A stretch of 64,000 nt of DNA, taken from an uncultured Agathobacter sp. Its GTDB lineage: Bacteria > Bacillota > Clostridia > Lachnospirales > Lachnospiraceae. Below, piece by piece: positions 16,962 through 26,061 of the stretch (positions are counted from its first letter, which is position 1; each line of letters starts with the position of its first letter). The DNA is taken from contig CAKRNE010000012.1 of assembly GCA_934365945.1 (NCBI GenBank), positions 15,860 to 79,859 of the forward strand, read 5' to 3'. Made by a program: the position numbers and the translations under genes. Under the pieces are notes generated by a model. It made no database searches. It saw nothing but the letters and a program-made list of their open reading frames with translations, and was not told where the DNA came from.

Positions 16962-18020
16962 ATGACCGACAATACAGCAATAATAAAAATTATAGATGAA
17001 ATTAAGGCCTGCCGGAATATCACCCTCGAGCAGCTGCATATGCTGCTTGAGACGGATGATATGCAGGCGGTTGATTACCTGAGAAAGAGTGCAGCAGAGA
17101 AAGCCCATGAGACCTATGGCAATCAGGTTTTTATTCGAGGGCTGATAGAGTTCACCAACTACTGCAAAAACGACTGCCTCTACTGCGGCATAAGGCACAG
17201 CAATACTCACGCGGACCGCTATCGCCTGAGCACTGAGCAGATTATGGCATGCTGCGAGAGTGGCTATGAGCTAGGCTTTCGCACCTTTGTGCTGCAGGGC
17301 GGTGAGGACCCGTACTACACGGATGAGCGCATCTGTGGGATAGTGTCCGCGATTAAGGCAAGGTATCCGGACTGCGCAGTTACGCTCTCTATCGGTGAAA
17401 AGTCAAAGGAGAGCTATCAGAGCTACTTTGATGCCGGGGCAGACAGATATCTGCTGCGCCATGAGACTGCGGATGAAAAGCATTATGGGAGGCTTCATCC
17501 GAAAGAAATGTCACTTGCAAACAGAAAGCGGTGTCTGTGGGATTTGAAAGAGATAGGCTACCAGGTGGGCTGCGGCTTCATGGTCGGCTCGCCGGGACAG
17601 ACAGTGGAGACCTTGTATGAGGATTTGCAGTTTATAAAGGAGCTTGAGCCTCACATGGTTGGAATCGGACCTTTCATATCGCAGAAGGATACGCCATTTG
17701 CAAATGAGAAGTCCGGAACCATGGATGAGACGCTTCGCCTGCTTTCAATCATCAGGCTTATACATCCCAAGGTGCTGCTTCCTGCCACGACAGCGCTTGG
17801 CACAATCCATCCGCTCGGCAGGGAAAAGGGCATACAGTCGGGCGCCAATGTCGTGATGCCAAACCTCTCACCGGTCAATGTCCGCGACAAATACAAGCTT
17901 TACGACAACAAAATCTGCACCGGAGATGAGGCGGCAGAGTGCCGCTACTGTATGGAAAACCGGATGAAGAGCATCGGCTATCAGGTGGTGGTGTCGCGCG
18001 GTGACTACGCAGATTTTTGA
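16962..18020 (+). CDS. hydE: [FeFe]-hydrogenase H-cluster maturase HydE (radical SAM)
   Basis: HydE is the radical SAM enzyme that acts on the iron-cysteine precursor on the way to the dithiomethylamine-bridged diiron centre. The 352-aa protein carries C68-x3-C72-x2-C75 (CKNDCLYC), followed by VLQGGEDPYY, RHETAD and GFMVGSPGQT, all typical of HydE. The start follows AGGAG by five bases. It is followed by hydG (56-base gap) and hydF, the full maturation set. No hydrogenase structural gene is in the window. Confidence 0.93.
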   Translation: MTDNTAIIKIIDEIKACRNITLEQLHMLLETDDMQAVDYLRKSAAEKAHETYGNQVFIRGLIEFTNYCKNDCLYCGIRHSNTHADRYRLSTEQIMACCESGYELGFRTFVLQGGEDPYYTDERICGIVSAIKARYPDCAVTLSIGEKSKESYQSYFDAGADRYLLRHETADEKHYGRLHPKEMSLANRKRCLWDLKEIGYQVGCGFMVGSPGQTVETLYEDLQFIKELEPHMVGIGPFISQKDTPFANEKSGTMDETLRLLSIIRLIHPKVLLPATTALGTIHPLGREKGIQSGANVVMPNLSPVNVRDKYKLYDNKICTGDEAAECRYCMENRMKSIGYQVVVSRGDYADF

Positions 18021-18076
18021 TTAATAGTTACGATTAATAAATATAAAACAACACTAGGATATAGAAGGAGATAAAA

Positions 18077-19504
18077 ATGTACAACGTAAAATCATTAAAG
18101 GCTGAGGAATTTATCTCAGACGAGGAAATCAAGGAGACTCTCGAATACGCAGAGGCAAACAAAAATAATATAGGGCTCATCGATGAGATTATAGAGAAGG
18201 CAAAACTCAAAAAAGGACTCACACACAGAGAGGCATCAGTGCTTTTAGCCTGTGAGATTCCAGAGAAGCTTGACGAGGTTTACAAGCTGGCTCAGCAGAT
18301 AAAGAAGGACTTCTACGGAAACAGAATCGTACTTTTCGCACCGCTTTATCTGTCAAACTACTGTGTGAACGGCTGTGTTTACTGCCCATATCATATGAAA
18401 AATAAGCATATTGCGAGAAAGAAGCTCACTCAGGAGGAAATCGTAAAAGAGGTCACAGCCCTTCAGGATATGGGACACAAGCGTCTTGCAATCGAGGCAG
18501 GAGAGGACCCTGTAAACAATCCGATTGAGTACATTCTCGAGTGTATCAACACAATCTACAGCATCAAGCACAAAAACGGAGCTATCCGTCGTGTGAATGT
18601 AAATATTGCTGCAACTACAGTGGAAAATTACAGAAAGCTTAAAGAGGCAGGAATCGGAACCTACATACTTTTCCAGGAGACATATCACAAGGAAAGCTAT
18701 GAGCAGCTTCACCCGACAGGACCAAAGCATGATTACGCATACCACACAGAGGCCATGGACCGCGCTATGGAGGGTGGTATTGATGATGTGGGACTTGGTG
18801 TGCTTTTCGGACTGGACAAGTACAAGTACGAGTTTGCCGGACTTTTAATGCATGCAGAGCATCTTGAGGCAGTTCACGGTGTAGGACCTCACACCATCAG
18901 TGTACCGCGTATAAAGCACGCAGACGACATCGACCCGGATGTTTTTGACAATGGCATAAGCGATGATACCTTCGCCAAAATCTGTGCACTTATCCGTATT
19001 TCAGTGCCTTACACAGGAATGATAATCTCAACCCGTGAGAGCCAGGCTGTCCGCGAAAAGGTTCTGCCACTCGGTGTTTCACAGATCAGCGGCGCATCAA
19101 AGACAAGTGTCGGAGGCTATGCAGACCCTGAGGCTGAGAAAAATGCAGAGGCAACATCAGAGCAGTTTGACGTCAGCGACCAGAGAACACTCGATGAGGT
19201 GGTAAACTGGCTCATGAAGATGGACTACATCCCTTCCTTCTGTACAGCCTGCTACAGAGAGGGCAGAACAGGAGATCGTTTTATGGCGCTGTGCAAGAGC
19301 ATGCAGATACTTAACTGCTGCCATCCGAACGCACTCATGACACTGAAGGAGTACCTTGAGGACTACGCAAGCCCACAGACAAGGGAGCTTGGAATGAAGC
19401 TCATCGACAGGGAAATCGAAAAGATTACCAATCCAAAGGTTAAGCAGACCTGCTATGAGCATATACATGATATTGCAGACGGAAAACGTGATTTCCGTTT
19501 CTAA
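18077..19504 (+). CDS. hydG: [FeFe]-hydrogenase H-cluster maturase HydG (tyrosine lyase)
   Basis: HydG cleaves tyrosine to p-cresol and dehydroglycine and converts the latter to CO and cyanide bound to iron. The 475-aa protein has the radical SAM cluster C96-x3-C100-x2-C103 (CVNGCVYC) and the diagnostic C-terminal second cluster C389-x2-C392-x22-C415. The latter separates it from its relative ThiH, also present in this window at 5600-6865. GAAGGAG lies before the ATG. It lies 12 bases before hydF. Confidence 0.95.
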   Translation: MYNVKSLKAEEFISDEEIKETLEYAEANKNNIGLIDEIIEKAKLKKGLTHREASVLLACEIPEKLDEVYKLAQQIKKDFYGNRIVLFAPLYLSNYCVNGCVYCPYHMKNKHIARKKLTQEEIVKEVTALQDMGHKRLAIEAGEDPVNNPIEYILECINTIYSIKHKNGAIRRVNVNIAATTVENYRKLKEAGIGTYILFQETYHKESYEQLHPTGPKHDYAYHTEAMDRAMEGGIDDVGLGVLFGLDKYKYEFAGLLMHAEHLEAVHGVGPHTISVPRIKHADDIDPDVFDNGISDDTFAKICALIRISVPYTGMIISTRESQAVREKVLPLGVSQISGASKTSVGGYADPEAEKNAEATSEQFDVSDQRTLDEVVNWLMKMDYIPSFCTACYREGRTGDRFMALCKSMQILNCCHPNALMTLKEYLEDYASPQTRELGMKLIDREIEKITNPKVKQTCYEHIHDIADGKRDFRF

Positions 19505-19516
19505 AGGAGGATACAA

Positions 19517-20833
19517 ATGGGAAATTTGAATGAGACACCTTCTGCCAACAGGCTTCATATAGGTATATATGGAAAGACAAACAGTGGTAAGTCATCACTG
19601 ATTAACGCGGTTACAAAGCAGGAGGTTTCCATTGTGGCCGATGTGGCTGGTACGACAACCGACCCGGTGTACAAGCCAATGGAGATTCATCCGCTAGGAC
19701 CGTGTGTGATTATTGATACGGCGGGCTTTGATGATGACAGTGAGCTTGGAGAAAGACGCATTGAAAAGACTCATCTGGCAGCAGAGAAGACAGATATAGC
19801 GGTTGTAGTGCTTGATATTGCAGAGGTCATTGCTGCGAAGAAGGCGGGAGTGCCGTTTAAAAAGGCTTTTAAGGATGAGGCAGAGTGGAGCCTGCTCTTT
19901 GCAAAAAAACATACCCCGGTTGTTTTTGCCTTAAACAAGATAGACGAGATTTTGCTTTCTGCTGAGGCACAGGAAAAGAGCAGGGGAAAGCTGGACAATG
20001 CTGCAATAGAGGCTGCAAAGTGCTGGGTTTATGAGGAAAACAGTGCTGTGATGGGCAAATATGCAGACAATAGCTTTGAGGTTGTCGCAGTCAGCGCGTT
20101 AAAGGGCAAGGGAATGGATGCCGTTATCTCTGCGCTCACACGCCTTTTGCCGGAGGATTTCGGTCAGGAATTTATACTCGGAGACCTTGTTTGTGAGACA
20201 GACCTGGTGCTTCTTGTCATGCCACAGGATATTCAGGCACCAAAGGGCAGGCTCATACTGCCACAGGTGCAGACACTCAGGGAATTACTCGATAGAAAAT
20301 GCCTTGTGATGAGCACGACAACTGACAAAATGACAGATGCGCTTGCGGCATTAGCGAGGGCACCAAAGCTCATAGTGACAGATTCACAGGTGTTTGGCTA
20401 TGTGTACGAGCACAAGCCGGCAGAGAGTATGCTCACATCATTTTCAGTGCTTTTTGCAGCCTACAAGGGGGATTTGCCATACTATGTGGAGAGTGCAAAG
20501 GCAATTGACGCCTTAAAGCCATCATCAAGAGTGCTTATCGCAGAGTGCTGCACACATGCGCCTCTCGCAGAGGATATAGGCAGAGTGAAGCTTCCGAACC
20601 TGCTTAAAAAGCGTGTCGGTGAGGAGCTTACTGTGGATATTACAAGCGGTACGGACTTCCCTGATAATCTTTCTCAGTATGACCTTATTATCCAGTGCGG
20701 TGCTTGCATGTTTAACAGAAAATATGTATTATCAAGGATAGACAGGGCACGTACACAGCATGTGCCTATGACAAACTATGGCGTGGCTATAGCACACCTG
20801 ACAGGAATACTCGATAAGGTGAGCATGCCCTAG
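19517..20833 (+). CDS. hydF: [FeFe]-hydrogenase maturation GTPase HydF
   Basis: HydF is the GTPase scaffold that hands the diiron subcluster to the hydrogenase. The 438-aa protein has the G1 loop GKTNSGKS (19-26), G2 at TTTDP, G3 DTAGF (67-71) and NKID (G4). The C-terminal Fe-S motif is C345-x-H347 and C394-x2-C397. The residue just before C394 is Gln where the family motif CxHx(46-53)HCxxC has His. AAAGGAGG lies six bases before the ATG. It closes the maturation set. Confidence 0.93.
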   Translation: MGNLNETPSANRLHIGIYGKTNSGKSSLINAVTKQEVSIVADVAGTTTDPVYKPMEIHPLGPCVIIDTAGFDDDSELGERRIEKTHLAAEKTDIAVVVLDIAEVIAAKKAGVPFKKAFKDEAEWSLLFAKKHTPVVFALNKIDEILLSAEAQEKSRGKLDNAAIEAAKCWVYEENSAVMGKYADNSFEVVAVSALKGKGMDAVISALTRLLPEDFGQEFILGDLVCETDLVLLVMPQDIQAPKGRLILPQVQTLRELLDRKCLVMSTTTDKMTDALAALARAPKLIVTDSQVFGYVYEHKPAESMLTSFSVLFAAYKGDLPYYVESAKAIDALKPSSRVLIAECCTHAPLAEDIGRVKLPNLLKKRVGEELTVDITSGTDFPDNLSQYDLIIQCGACMFNRKYVLSRIDRARTQHVPMTNYGVAIAHLTGILDKVSMP

Positions 20834-20871
20834 AAAAGCCTTAAAAGCCGGGAGGAAGAGAAGCTATCTGT

Positions 20872-21558
20872 ATGACGAAAACAAGTGATTTTGACGACAA
20901 AGTGAATTATAGTGGTGATTTTAAAGGCAGCTATAGCGATAATAACAGCGGCGATTATAGAGACAATTACAGTGGCGATTATAGCAGCACCGGTTACTCT
21001 CGTCTGGCGAAGAGCCTTATTGACATAGTAAAGGAGCAGCAGGCGAAGCTTGGCTACAGGAAGGAAATAGTCAGACTGTATTATCCTCTTTCCACGCTCA
21101 GACATTTCTTTGAGTGCGCAGGGGCTGACAATAAAATTGCAACCGGCGTGATTTCAGAGAATCAGATGCTTGAAATTCTTGCTTCTGATAATCTGCCAAA
21201 GCAGCTTACTGACACCATAGGTGAGATAAAGGTCACTGCCAGAAACGAGCGCTTCTGCATAGAGATACCACCCGAGGGCAGTGAGTATGTGCATGAAAAT
21301 ACCGCAGACAATGAATTTATCAGCGGGCTGATTGAGCTTGTCGGCACGCATGGCTGCACAATGGAGCGGATAACAGAGCTGTTTTACAAATATTCGGACG
21401 ATATTGAGAAAAAGGAAATGCAAAATGGCGAGTTTGACTGCTATATCCGCTTTTTAAATGATCCGGATGACACATACTACTACTGCTTTCATGATGAGGG
21501 CTGTCATATCATTTACCATAGATTTCTGCCGCAGGATTATGCGGATTTTGGATTTTAA
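20872..21558 (+). CDS. DUF3877 family protein with repetitive N-terminus
   Basis: A 228-aa cytosolic protein. From about residue 44 (LAKSLIDIVKEQQAKLGYRK) it follows the DUF3877 family seen in Lachnospiraceae, whose function is unknown. The first 42 residues are an added low-complexity leader built from YSGDF/YSDNNSGDY/YSGDY-like units, and the DNA there (20908-20990) is visibly tandemly repeated. The GGAGG ribosome site is 16 bases from the ATG, unusually far, so the repeat expansion may have shifted the start. It lies 38 bases after hydF in the same direction and may be co-transcribed. Confidence 0.75.
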   Translation: MTKTSDFDDKVNYSGDFKGSYSDNNSGDYRDNYSGDYSSTGYSRLAKSLIDIVKEQQAKLGYRKEIVRLYYPLSTLRHFFECAGADNKIATGVISENQMLEILASDNLPKQLTDTIGEIKVTARNERFCIEIPPEGSEYVHENTADNEFISGLIELVGTHGCTMERITELFYKYSDDIEKKEMQNGEFDCYIRFLNDPDDTYYYCFHDEGCHIIYHRFLPQDYADFGF

Positions 21559-21646
21559 CAGTTATGTTTAGATACAGGTCTGATGCTGCGGTGTCGGGTT
21601 ATTCCACATAGAGTAAATATTATTTGATGCTACAGGACGACAAAGT

Positions 21647-21676
21647 TTGACAAAAATATAACAATCGTAATATAAT
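21647..21676 (+). promoter_or_regulatory. Sigma-A promoter for the TetR gene
   Basis: TTGACA (21647-21652) and TATAAT (21671-21676), both perfect hexamers, are spaced 18 bases and lie about 50 bases before the TetR start. Confidence 0.8.
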
Positions 21677-21727
21677 GGCGGTTGAGAGTAGGGTTTATGT
21701 ATAATACGTACAGCAGGAGATATACAA

Positions 21728-22360
21728 ATGGCAACATTTACCAGAAAAGCCATAATGCAGACTTTTTTACATATACTGAAAAACAAACCGCTTGACAGGA
21801 TTACAGTCAAGGATATATGCGAGCAGTGTGAGATAAACAGAAACACATTCTACTATTATTTTAAGGACATATATGATGTGCTAGAGGCTCTGTTTGAGGA
21901 CGAGGTAAGGCTCGTGATGGATGAGGCAAAGGAGGGCGTGACATTTCATGATGCATATGCCAGAGCCGCTGCCCTTATTTTAAACAACCGCGAGGCGATA
22001 ATGCACATTTATGCATCGGAAAACGGCAGGGTATTAAGGACATATCTGGATGCCGTGGTCACACAGGTGGTGCGCCGCTTTGTGCTGGAAAAGGCAGAGG
22101 GCTACAGCTTGGATGATAGTGACATTGCATTTATCACGGCATTTTACAGCAACGGAATCGTTGGCAGCACAATAAAGTGGATTGAGAGAGGCAGTATGAT
22201 GAGCAGCCTGCCTGAGACCAACATTACGGAAAAGTGTTTTGGACTGTCAGATGAAAAAAGCGGATGCGTAAACAAAAGAGAGTACAACAAAGATATTGTT
22301 AAGAGAATCGGTGACTCATTCGAGGCCACAATCTATGATATGATTGAGTGCTGCCTGTAG
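21728..22360 (+). CDS. TetR/AcrR-family transcriptional regulator
   Basis: A 210-aa regulator. The N-terminal helix-turn-helix reads ITVKDICEQCEINRNTFYYYF (about residues 24-44), the classic TetR form; the C-terminal ligand domain resembles the TetR_C group seen in Firmicutes. It precedes a DUF308 membrane protein and a radical SAM gene, with a terminator between, so it may control those genes or itself. A perfect promoter and an AGGAGA ribosome site are present. The inducer is unknown. Confidence 0.88.
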   Translation: MATFTRKAIMQTFLHILKNKPLDRITVKDICEQCEINRNTFYYYFKDIYDVLEALFEDEVRLVMDEAKEGVTFHDAYARAAALILNNREAIMHIYASENGRVLRTYLDAVVTQVVRRFVLEKAEGYSLDDSDIAFITAFYSNGIVGSTIKWIERGSMMSSLPETNITEKCFGLSDEKSGCVNKREYNKDIVKRIGDSFEATIYDMIECCL

Positions 22361-22403
22361 GCAGGCGTATATTGCATGACAAAATAATTCGAACAGATTT
22401 GAC

Positions 22404-22437
22404 AGAGTGTCTGAATTTCAGACACTCTTATTTTTTT
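22404..22437 (+). terminator. Intrinsic terminator after the TetR gene
   Basis: AGAGTGTCTG (22404-22413) and CAGACACTCT (22419-22428) pair perfectly and are followed by TATTTTTTT. Confidence 0.92.
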
Positions 22438-22498
22438 GTCCATTTTAAAGACGATTATGGTGGATTAGAATAGCAGACAAAAAGGAGGGAGATACTTT

Positions 22499-23056
22499 AT
22501 GCATACATTGGTACGTGTGAAAAATGCATACACTGTCATGACAATATGCCTGATTGCATTGGGGGCAGCTTTGTTATTTGCGCCACAGCTTGGACTTAGG
22601 ACTCTGTGCGTGGTGTATGGAGTGTTTCTCATAGTATACGGAGTGACAAAGCTGTCCGGATATTTTGCAAAGGATCTATTTCAGCTTGCGTTTCAGTTTG
22701 ACCTCGCACTGGGTATAGTTTCTATAGTACTTGGAATCATAATTATAGAGAAATCGGAGTATATTATAGAGATATTGTCCACAGCGATAGGCATTTTTAT
22801 GCTGGTGGACGGAGCCTTAAAGATACAGACCGCAGTGGAAGCAAAGCGCTTTGGCATTGAGAAATGGTGGCTCATACTTGTGATGTCGTTTGTAGTGGCA
22901 TTTGTGGGAATACTGCTTCTGGTGACACCATTTGAGACCGCAGGCATGATAGTCAGACTAATAGGACTGAATTTGAGTCTTGACGGAATACTAAATTTAT
23001 TTGTCGTCAGAAATACCGTTGAAACAATAAGGAGGAATACAAAGTGGGAAATTTAG
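22499..23056 (+). CDS. DUF308 (HdeD-like) membrane protein
   Basis: A 185-aa protein with about six hydrophobic helices in three pairs, the pattern of the DUF308/HdeD family (ALGAALLFAPQLGLRTL, then GIVSIVLGIIII, then VGILLLVTPF). Its last 13 bases overlap the next gene, which points to translational coupling with the radical SAM protein. AAAAGGAGGGA is the ribosome site. Relatives are linked to acid or envelope stress in enterics; that is not shown here. Confidence 0.8.
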   Translation: MHTLVRVKNAYTVMTICLIALGAALLFAPQLGLRTLCVVYGVFLIVYGVTKLSGYFAKDLFQLAFQFDLALGIVSIVLGIIIIEKSEYIIEILSTAIGIFMLVDGALKIQTAVEAKRFGIEKWWLILVMSFVVAFVGILLLVTPFETAGMIVRLIGLNLSLDGILNLFVVRNTVETIRRNTKWEI

Positions 23057-24408
23057 GACATCAGGCAGCGAGACTTGCTGCATCAAAAATATGTGACAAC
23101 ATTGTAAAAGGACTTTGCAAGGACCCGGAGACAGAGGTTGTAAAGCTCATCGACATGTGGCAGAAATTCATGGGCGATGAGAAGATTGATTTAAACTATG
23201 ACAGTGCGCGTAAGATGATCTGCGATAAGGACTGCACACTCAACAAGTATATGCACCGTCTTATAAATGAGATAGATCCTCATGTGTTAAAGACAATCGC
23301 ACTCAATCTGGGCTTTGAGGCTTTTGTTTACGGCACAAAAACCATCCGTAAAAATCGTGAAAAGTATGGCTGTAATGTGCCATGGCTCATCCTTATGGAT
23401 CCGACAAGTGCCTGCAATCTGCACTGTACAGGCTGCTGGGCAGCAGAGTACGGCCACAAGCTGAACCTTACCTTTGATGAGATGGATAAGGTGGTAACAC
23501 AGGGCAAGGAGCTTGGTGTATACCTGTATATGTTCACAGGCGGTGAGCCACTCGTCAGAAAAGCAGACCTTGTCAAGCTCTGTGAGAAGCACAATGACTG
23601 TGCATTTCTGGCATTCACGAACGGCACACTCGTGGATGAGGCCTTCTGCGCGGAATTAAAGCGTATCGGAAACCTGTACCTTGCTATAAGTCTTGAGGGC
23701 TTTTCTGAGGTAAACGATTTAAGACGAGGCACCGGTGTATTTGCAAAGGTTATGCATGCAATGGATTTACTTAAGGAAAACGGACTTGTGTTCGGTACTT
23801 CAATATGTTACACATCAAAGAACTATGAGACAGTTACCAGCGATGAGTTTATCGATATGATCGTGGAAAAGGGCTGCCGCTATGCGCTTTACTTCCACTA
23901 TATGCCTGTCGGAAACGATGCATCACTAGAACTTTTACCGAACCCGAAGCAGAGACTTTACATCAAGGACCGCGTCCGTGAGATCAGAAACATGACAAAC
24001 GGCAAGGGCATTTTCACGATGGATTTCCAGAACGACGGCGAGTTTGTCGGAGGCTGTATCGCAGGCGGAAGAAACTACTTCCATATCAATGCCAACGGTG
24101 ATGCTGAGCCATGTGTATTCATACACTATTCAGGAGCCAACATCCGTACACACAGCATGCTTGAAATCTTGAAACAGCCGCTTTTCATGGCATACCATGA
24201 TAACCAGCCGTTCAATGAGAATCACTACAGACCTTGTCCGATGCTTGAAAATCCTGAGATTTTACAGCGGCTCGTAAAGGAAACCGGTGCAAAATCAACA
24301 GATCTGCAATCACCTGAGAGTGCAGAGCATCTGTGCAACAAGTGCAAGGAATATGCGCAGGCATGGAAGCCTTGTGCCGATAAGCTCTGGGCAGAGGAAG
24401 GACATTAG
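23044..24408 (+). CDS. Radical SAM/SPASM-like protein of unknown substrate
   Basis: A 454-aa enzyme. After about 115 N-terminal residues of unknown role comes the radical SAM cluster C124-x3-C128-x2-C131 (CNLHCTGC), then FTGGEPLV. The C-terminal part has further cysteines in GGCIAGGRNYFHINANGD, EPCVFIHYSG, RPCPML and CNKCKEY, a SPASM-like set of auxiliary cluster ligands. It starts at GTG 23044 inside the DUF308 gene, nine bases after AGGAGG. Relatives modify peptides or small molecules. No obvious peptide substrate gene was found next to it. Confidence 0.83.
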   Translation: MGNLGHQAARLAASKICDNIVKGLCKDPETEVVKLIDMWQKFMGDEKIDLNYDSARKMICDKDCTLNKYMHRLINEIDPHVLKTIALNLGFEAFVYGTKTIRKNREKYGCNVPWLILMDPTSACNLHCTGCWAAEYGHKLNLTFDEMDKVVTQGKELGVYLYMFTGGEPLVRKADLVKLCEKHNDCAFLAFTNGTLVDEAFCAELKRIGNLYLAISLEGFSEVNDLRRGTGVFAKVMHAMDLLKENGLVFGTSICYTSKNYETVTSDEFIDMIVEKGCRYALYFHYMPVGNDASLELLPNPKQRLYIKDRVREIRNMTNGKGIFTMDFQNDGEFVGGCIAGGRNYFHINANGDAEPCVFIHYSGANIRTHSMLEILKQPLFMAYHDNQPFNENHYRPCPMLENPEILQRLVKETGAKSTDLQSPESAEHLCNKCKEYAQAWKPCADKLWAEEGH

Positions 24409-24427
24409 TTTAACCCGGAAATCTATG

Positions 24428-24456
24428 TTGAATATCAGCTATAAGATTGATATAAT
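24428..24456 (+). promoter_or_regulatory. Sigma-A promoter for the HAD gene
   Basis: TTGAAT (24428-24433) and TATAAT (24451-24456) are spaced 17 bases. The -10 is 47 bases before the ATG. Confidence 0.75.
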
Positions 24457-24503
24457 CAATCTGTGTACGCAGAAAAATGATTATATGAATGCGGGGAATT
24501 AAC

Positions 24504-24974
24504 ATGAAAGCGATGTTCATAGATGTAGATGGGACTCTCAGCAGTCCGTGTTACAGGGTAGATGGAAGATTTCAGATAGGTATGTCGGATGTGCAGTGGG
24601 CAGACTATTGCAAGGTAAACGGTGAGGACACTTACGAGTGGTGCAGGCCTGTCATGCAGGTTAAGGAGTATGCCATGAAAGCTAAGGCAAATGGTACGAG
24701 GCTGTATGTGCTCACCACCTCGGGAACAGAGATAGAAACTGTTGCCAAGCGCAGGTTTATAGACAGATATTATGCAGGAATGTTTGATGATATATATGCT
24801 GTTGAGCATGATGATGACAAGGTGAAATTTATCCTGCAAAAAGCAGCGGAGCTTGGAATTGAACCGGATGACTGTGAGCTTGTGGAGGATACCTACCGCA
24901 TACTGCTGCAGACAGTTACAGAGGGAATCAAATCCACGCATATAACGACAATTCTCACCGGAATTAATGAGTAA
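24504..24974 (+). CDS. HAD-superfamily hydrolase
   Basis: A 156-aa protein without a large cap domain. Motif I is D7-x-D9 in FIDVDGTL, motif II is LTTSG near residue 74, the motif III lysine is in DDKVKF, and the acidic motif IV is in ELVEDTYR. A phosphatase or nucleotidase role is likely but the substrate is unknown. The ATG at 24504, close after GGGGA, is preferred to the in-frame ATG at 24489, which lacks a ribosome site. Confidence 0.8.
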   Translation: MKAMFIDVDGTLSSPCYRVDGRFQIGMSDVQWADYCKVNGEDTYEWCRPVMQVKEYAMKAKANGTRLYVLTTSGTEIETVAKRRFIDRYYAGMFDDIYAVEHDDDKVKFILQKAAELGIEPDDCELVEDTYRILLQTVTEGIKSTHITTILTGINE

Positions 24975-25034
24975 TCCGGCGCTGATTTATACTGTGACGC
25001 ATGGCTTGACAGTGCAGTGTCAGGTCGGCGTTAG

Positions 25035-25067
25035 AACAGTAATTGGGCCTATTGAGCAATAACTGTT
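25035..25067. repeat. Inverted repeat between convergent genes
   Basis: AACAGTAATTG and CAATAACTGTT pair at 10 of 11 positions. It lies between the HAD and XRE genes and may end transcription from either side, though T-runs are absent. Confidence 0.4.
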
Positions 25068-25080
25068 ATGCTATCGTATA

Positions 25081-25428
25081 CTATACTGATTTCGGCTCAG
25101 GCATATTGAGGATTTTGCGGACGGCAGACTGCATTTCAGGCATATTTCGGTAATGCTCAAGCAGAAGCACTTCATCGCTGCTTAGCTTCAGTCGTTTATT
25201 ATCTTTGTTTAAAAATGAATGATTGATATCGGAAATTTTATAGATATCACAGAGTAAAAGAAATTTGTCGGCAGAAGGTGGATTCTGATTATTTTCCCAG
25301 CCATAGACGGTTTTATTTGAAAGATGAATATTGTGCTCAGCAAGCTTTTGAGTTACCTCATCCATGCTCAGCTTGTTGAGCTTTCTGTAGTATTTCAACA
25401 CTTTTCCAATGTTTTCATTTGTAGTCAT
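25081..25428 (-). CDS. XRE-family transcriptional regulator
   Basis: A 115-aa protein with a Cro/C1-type helix-turn-helix: IGKVLKYYRKLNKLSMDEVT, then KTVYGWENNQNPPSADK (about residues 5-55). It has a short C-terminal helical tail. The start at 25428 has a GGAGGAA ribosome site on the minus strand; an in-frame ATG at 25461 lies beyond that site and is rejected. It is divergent from the flagellar operon, with 326 bases between, but no link to flagella is shown. Confidence 0.82.
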   Translation of the reverse strand: MTTNENIGKVLKYYRKLNKLSMDEVTQKLAEHNIHLSNKTVYGWENNQNPPSADKFLLLCDIYKISDINHSFLNKDNKRLKLSSDEVLLLEHYRNMPEMQSAVRKILNMPEPKSV

Positions 25429-25662
25429 AATAAATTCCTCCGGATAAAATAAAATCTGCAAGGCGGCTCTTAATAGTTACTTTGCAAAAGTATTCTATAA
25501 TTGGAAGAAATTACCAGCAAACACTTCTGAATCAGATAGAAAAACGCAGATAAACAGATGATAATCAGCCTGAAATTCTATGCAGGCAAGAATAAAAAAC
25601 GGTGCAAAACTCTCTGCTGTCACAGAATTGTGTTTTTTCCGGAGAAAATTTCAACGCCACTC

Positions 25663-25689
25663 TAAAGAAATATTCGAAACATCCGATAA
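25663..25689 (+). promoter_or_regulatory. Sigma-28 (FliA/SigD) promoter for the flgM operon
   Basis: TAAA (25663-25666), 15 bases, then TCCGATAA (25682-25689) match the flagellar consensus TAAA-N15-GCCGATAA at all but one position. It lies 66 bases before flgM. The rest of the 326-base gap (25429-25754) holds only a weak CACA/TGTG hairpin with Ts and nothing else I recognise. Confidence 0.85.
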
Positions 25690-25754
25690 ATAAGTCAAGA
25701 AATAAATTTTACACATATTTCAAGGATGAAATATAAAAGAAAGGAGAACCTGTT

Positions 25755-26030
25755 ATGCGTATAGATGCATATAATCAGATAGCACAGTTGTACGGAGTAT
25801 CAAAGACCGCAAGAACACAGAAGGCACAAGGCACAGCAAGTGTGTCTGATCAGGTATCAATTTCGCAGGCCGGTAGAGATTACCAGATTGCGAAAAAAGC
25901 AGTATCAGAAGCTTCGGACATCAGGGAAGATAAAGTCGCTCAGCTTAAGAATATGGTAAACTCCGGACAGTATCAGGTAAACGGAGATGATTTCGCAAGC
26001 AAGCTTTTAGAGAAGTACAATTCTTTATAA
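25755..26030 (+). CDS. flgM: Anti-sigma-28 factor FlgM
   Basis: A 91-aa FlgM that binds and blocks the flagellar sigma factor until the hook is complete. The C-terminal region (DIREDKVAQLKNMVNSG, then NGDDFASKLLEKY) is the conserved sigma-binding part; the N-terminus is polar and probably disordered. AAAGGAGA lies before the ATG. It heads an operon of late-assembly genes behind a sigma-28 promoter, which gives negative feedback. Confidence 0.9.
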   Translation: MRIDAYNQIAQLYGVSKTARTQKAQGTASVSDQVSISQAGRDYQIAKKAVSEASDIREDKVAQLKNMVNSGQYQVNGDDFASKLLEKYNSL

Positions 26031-26061
26031 GACAAGGTGAAAAGAAAAAGAGGATTTTATA

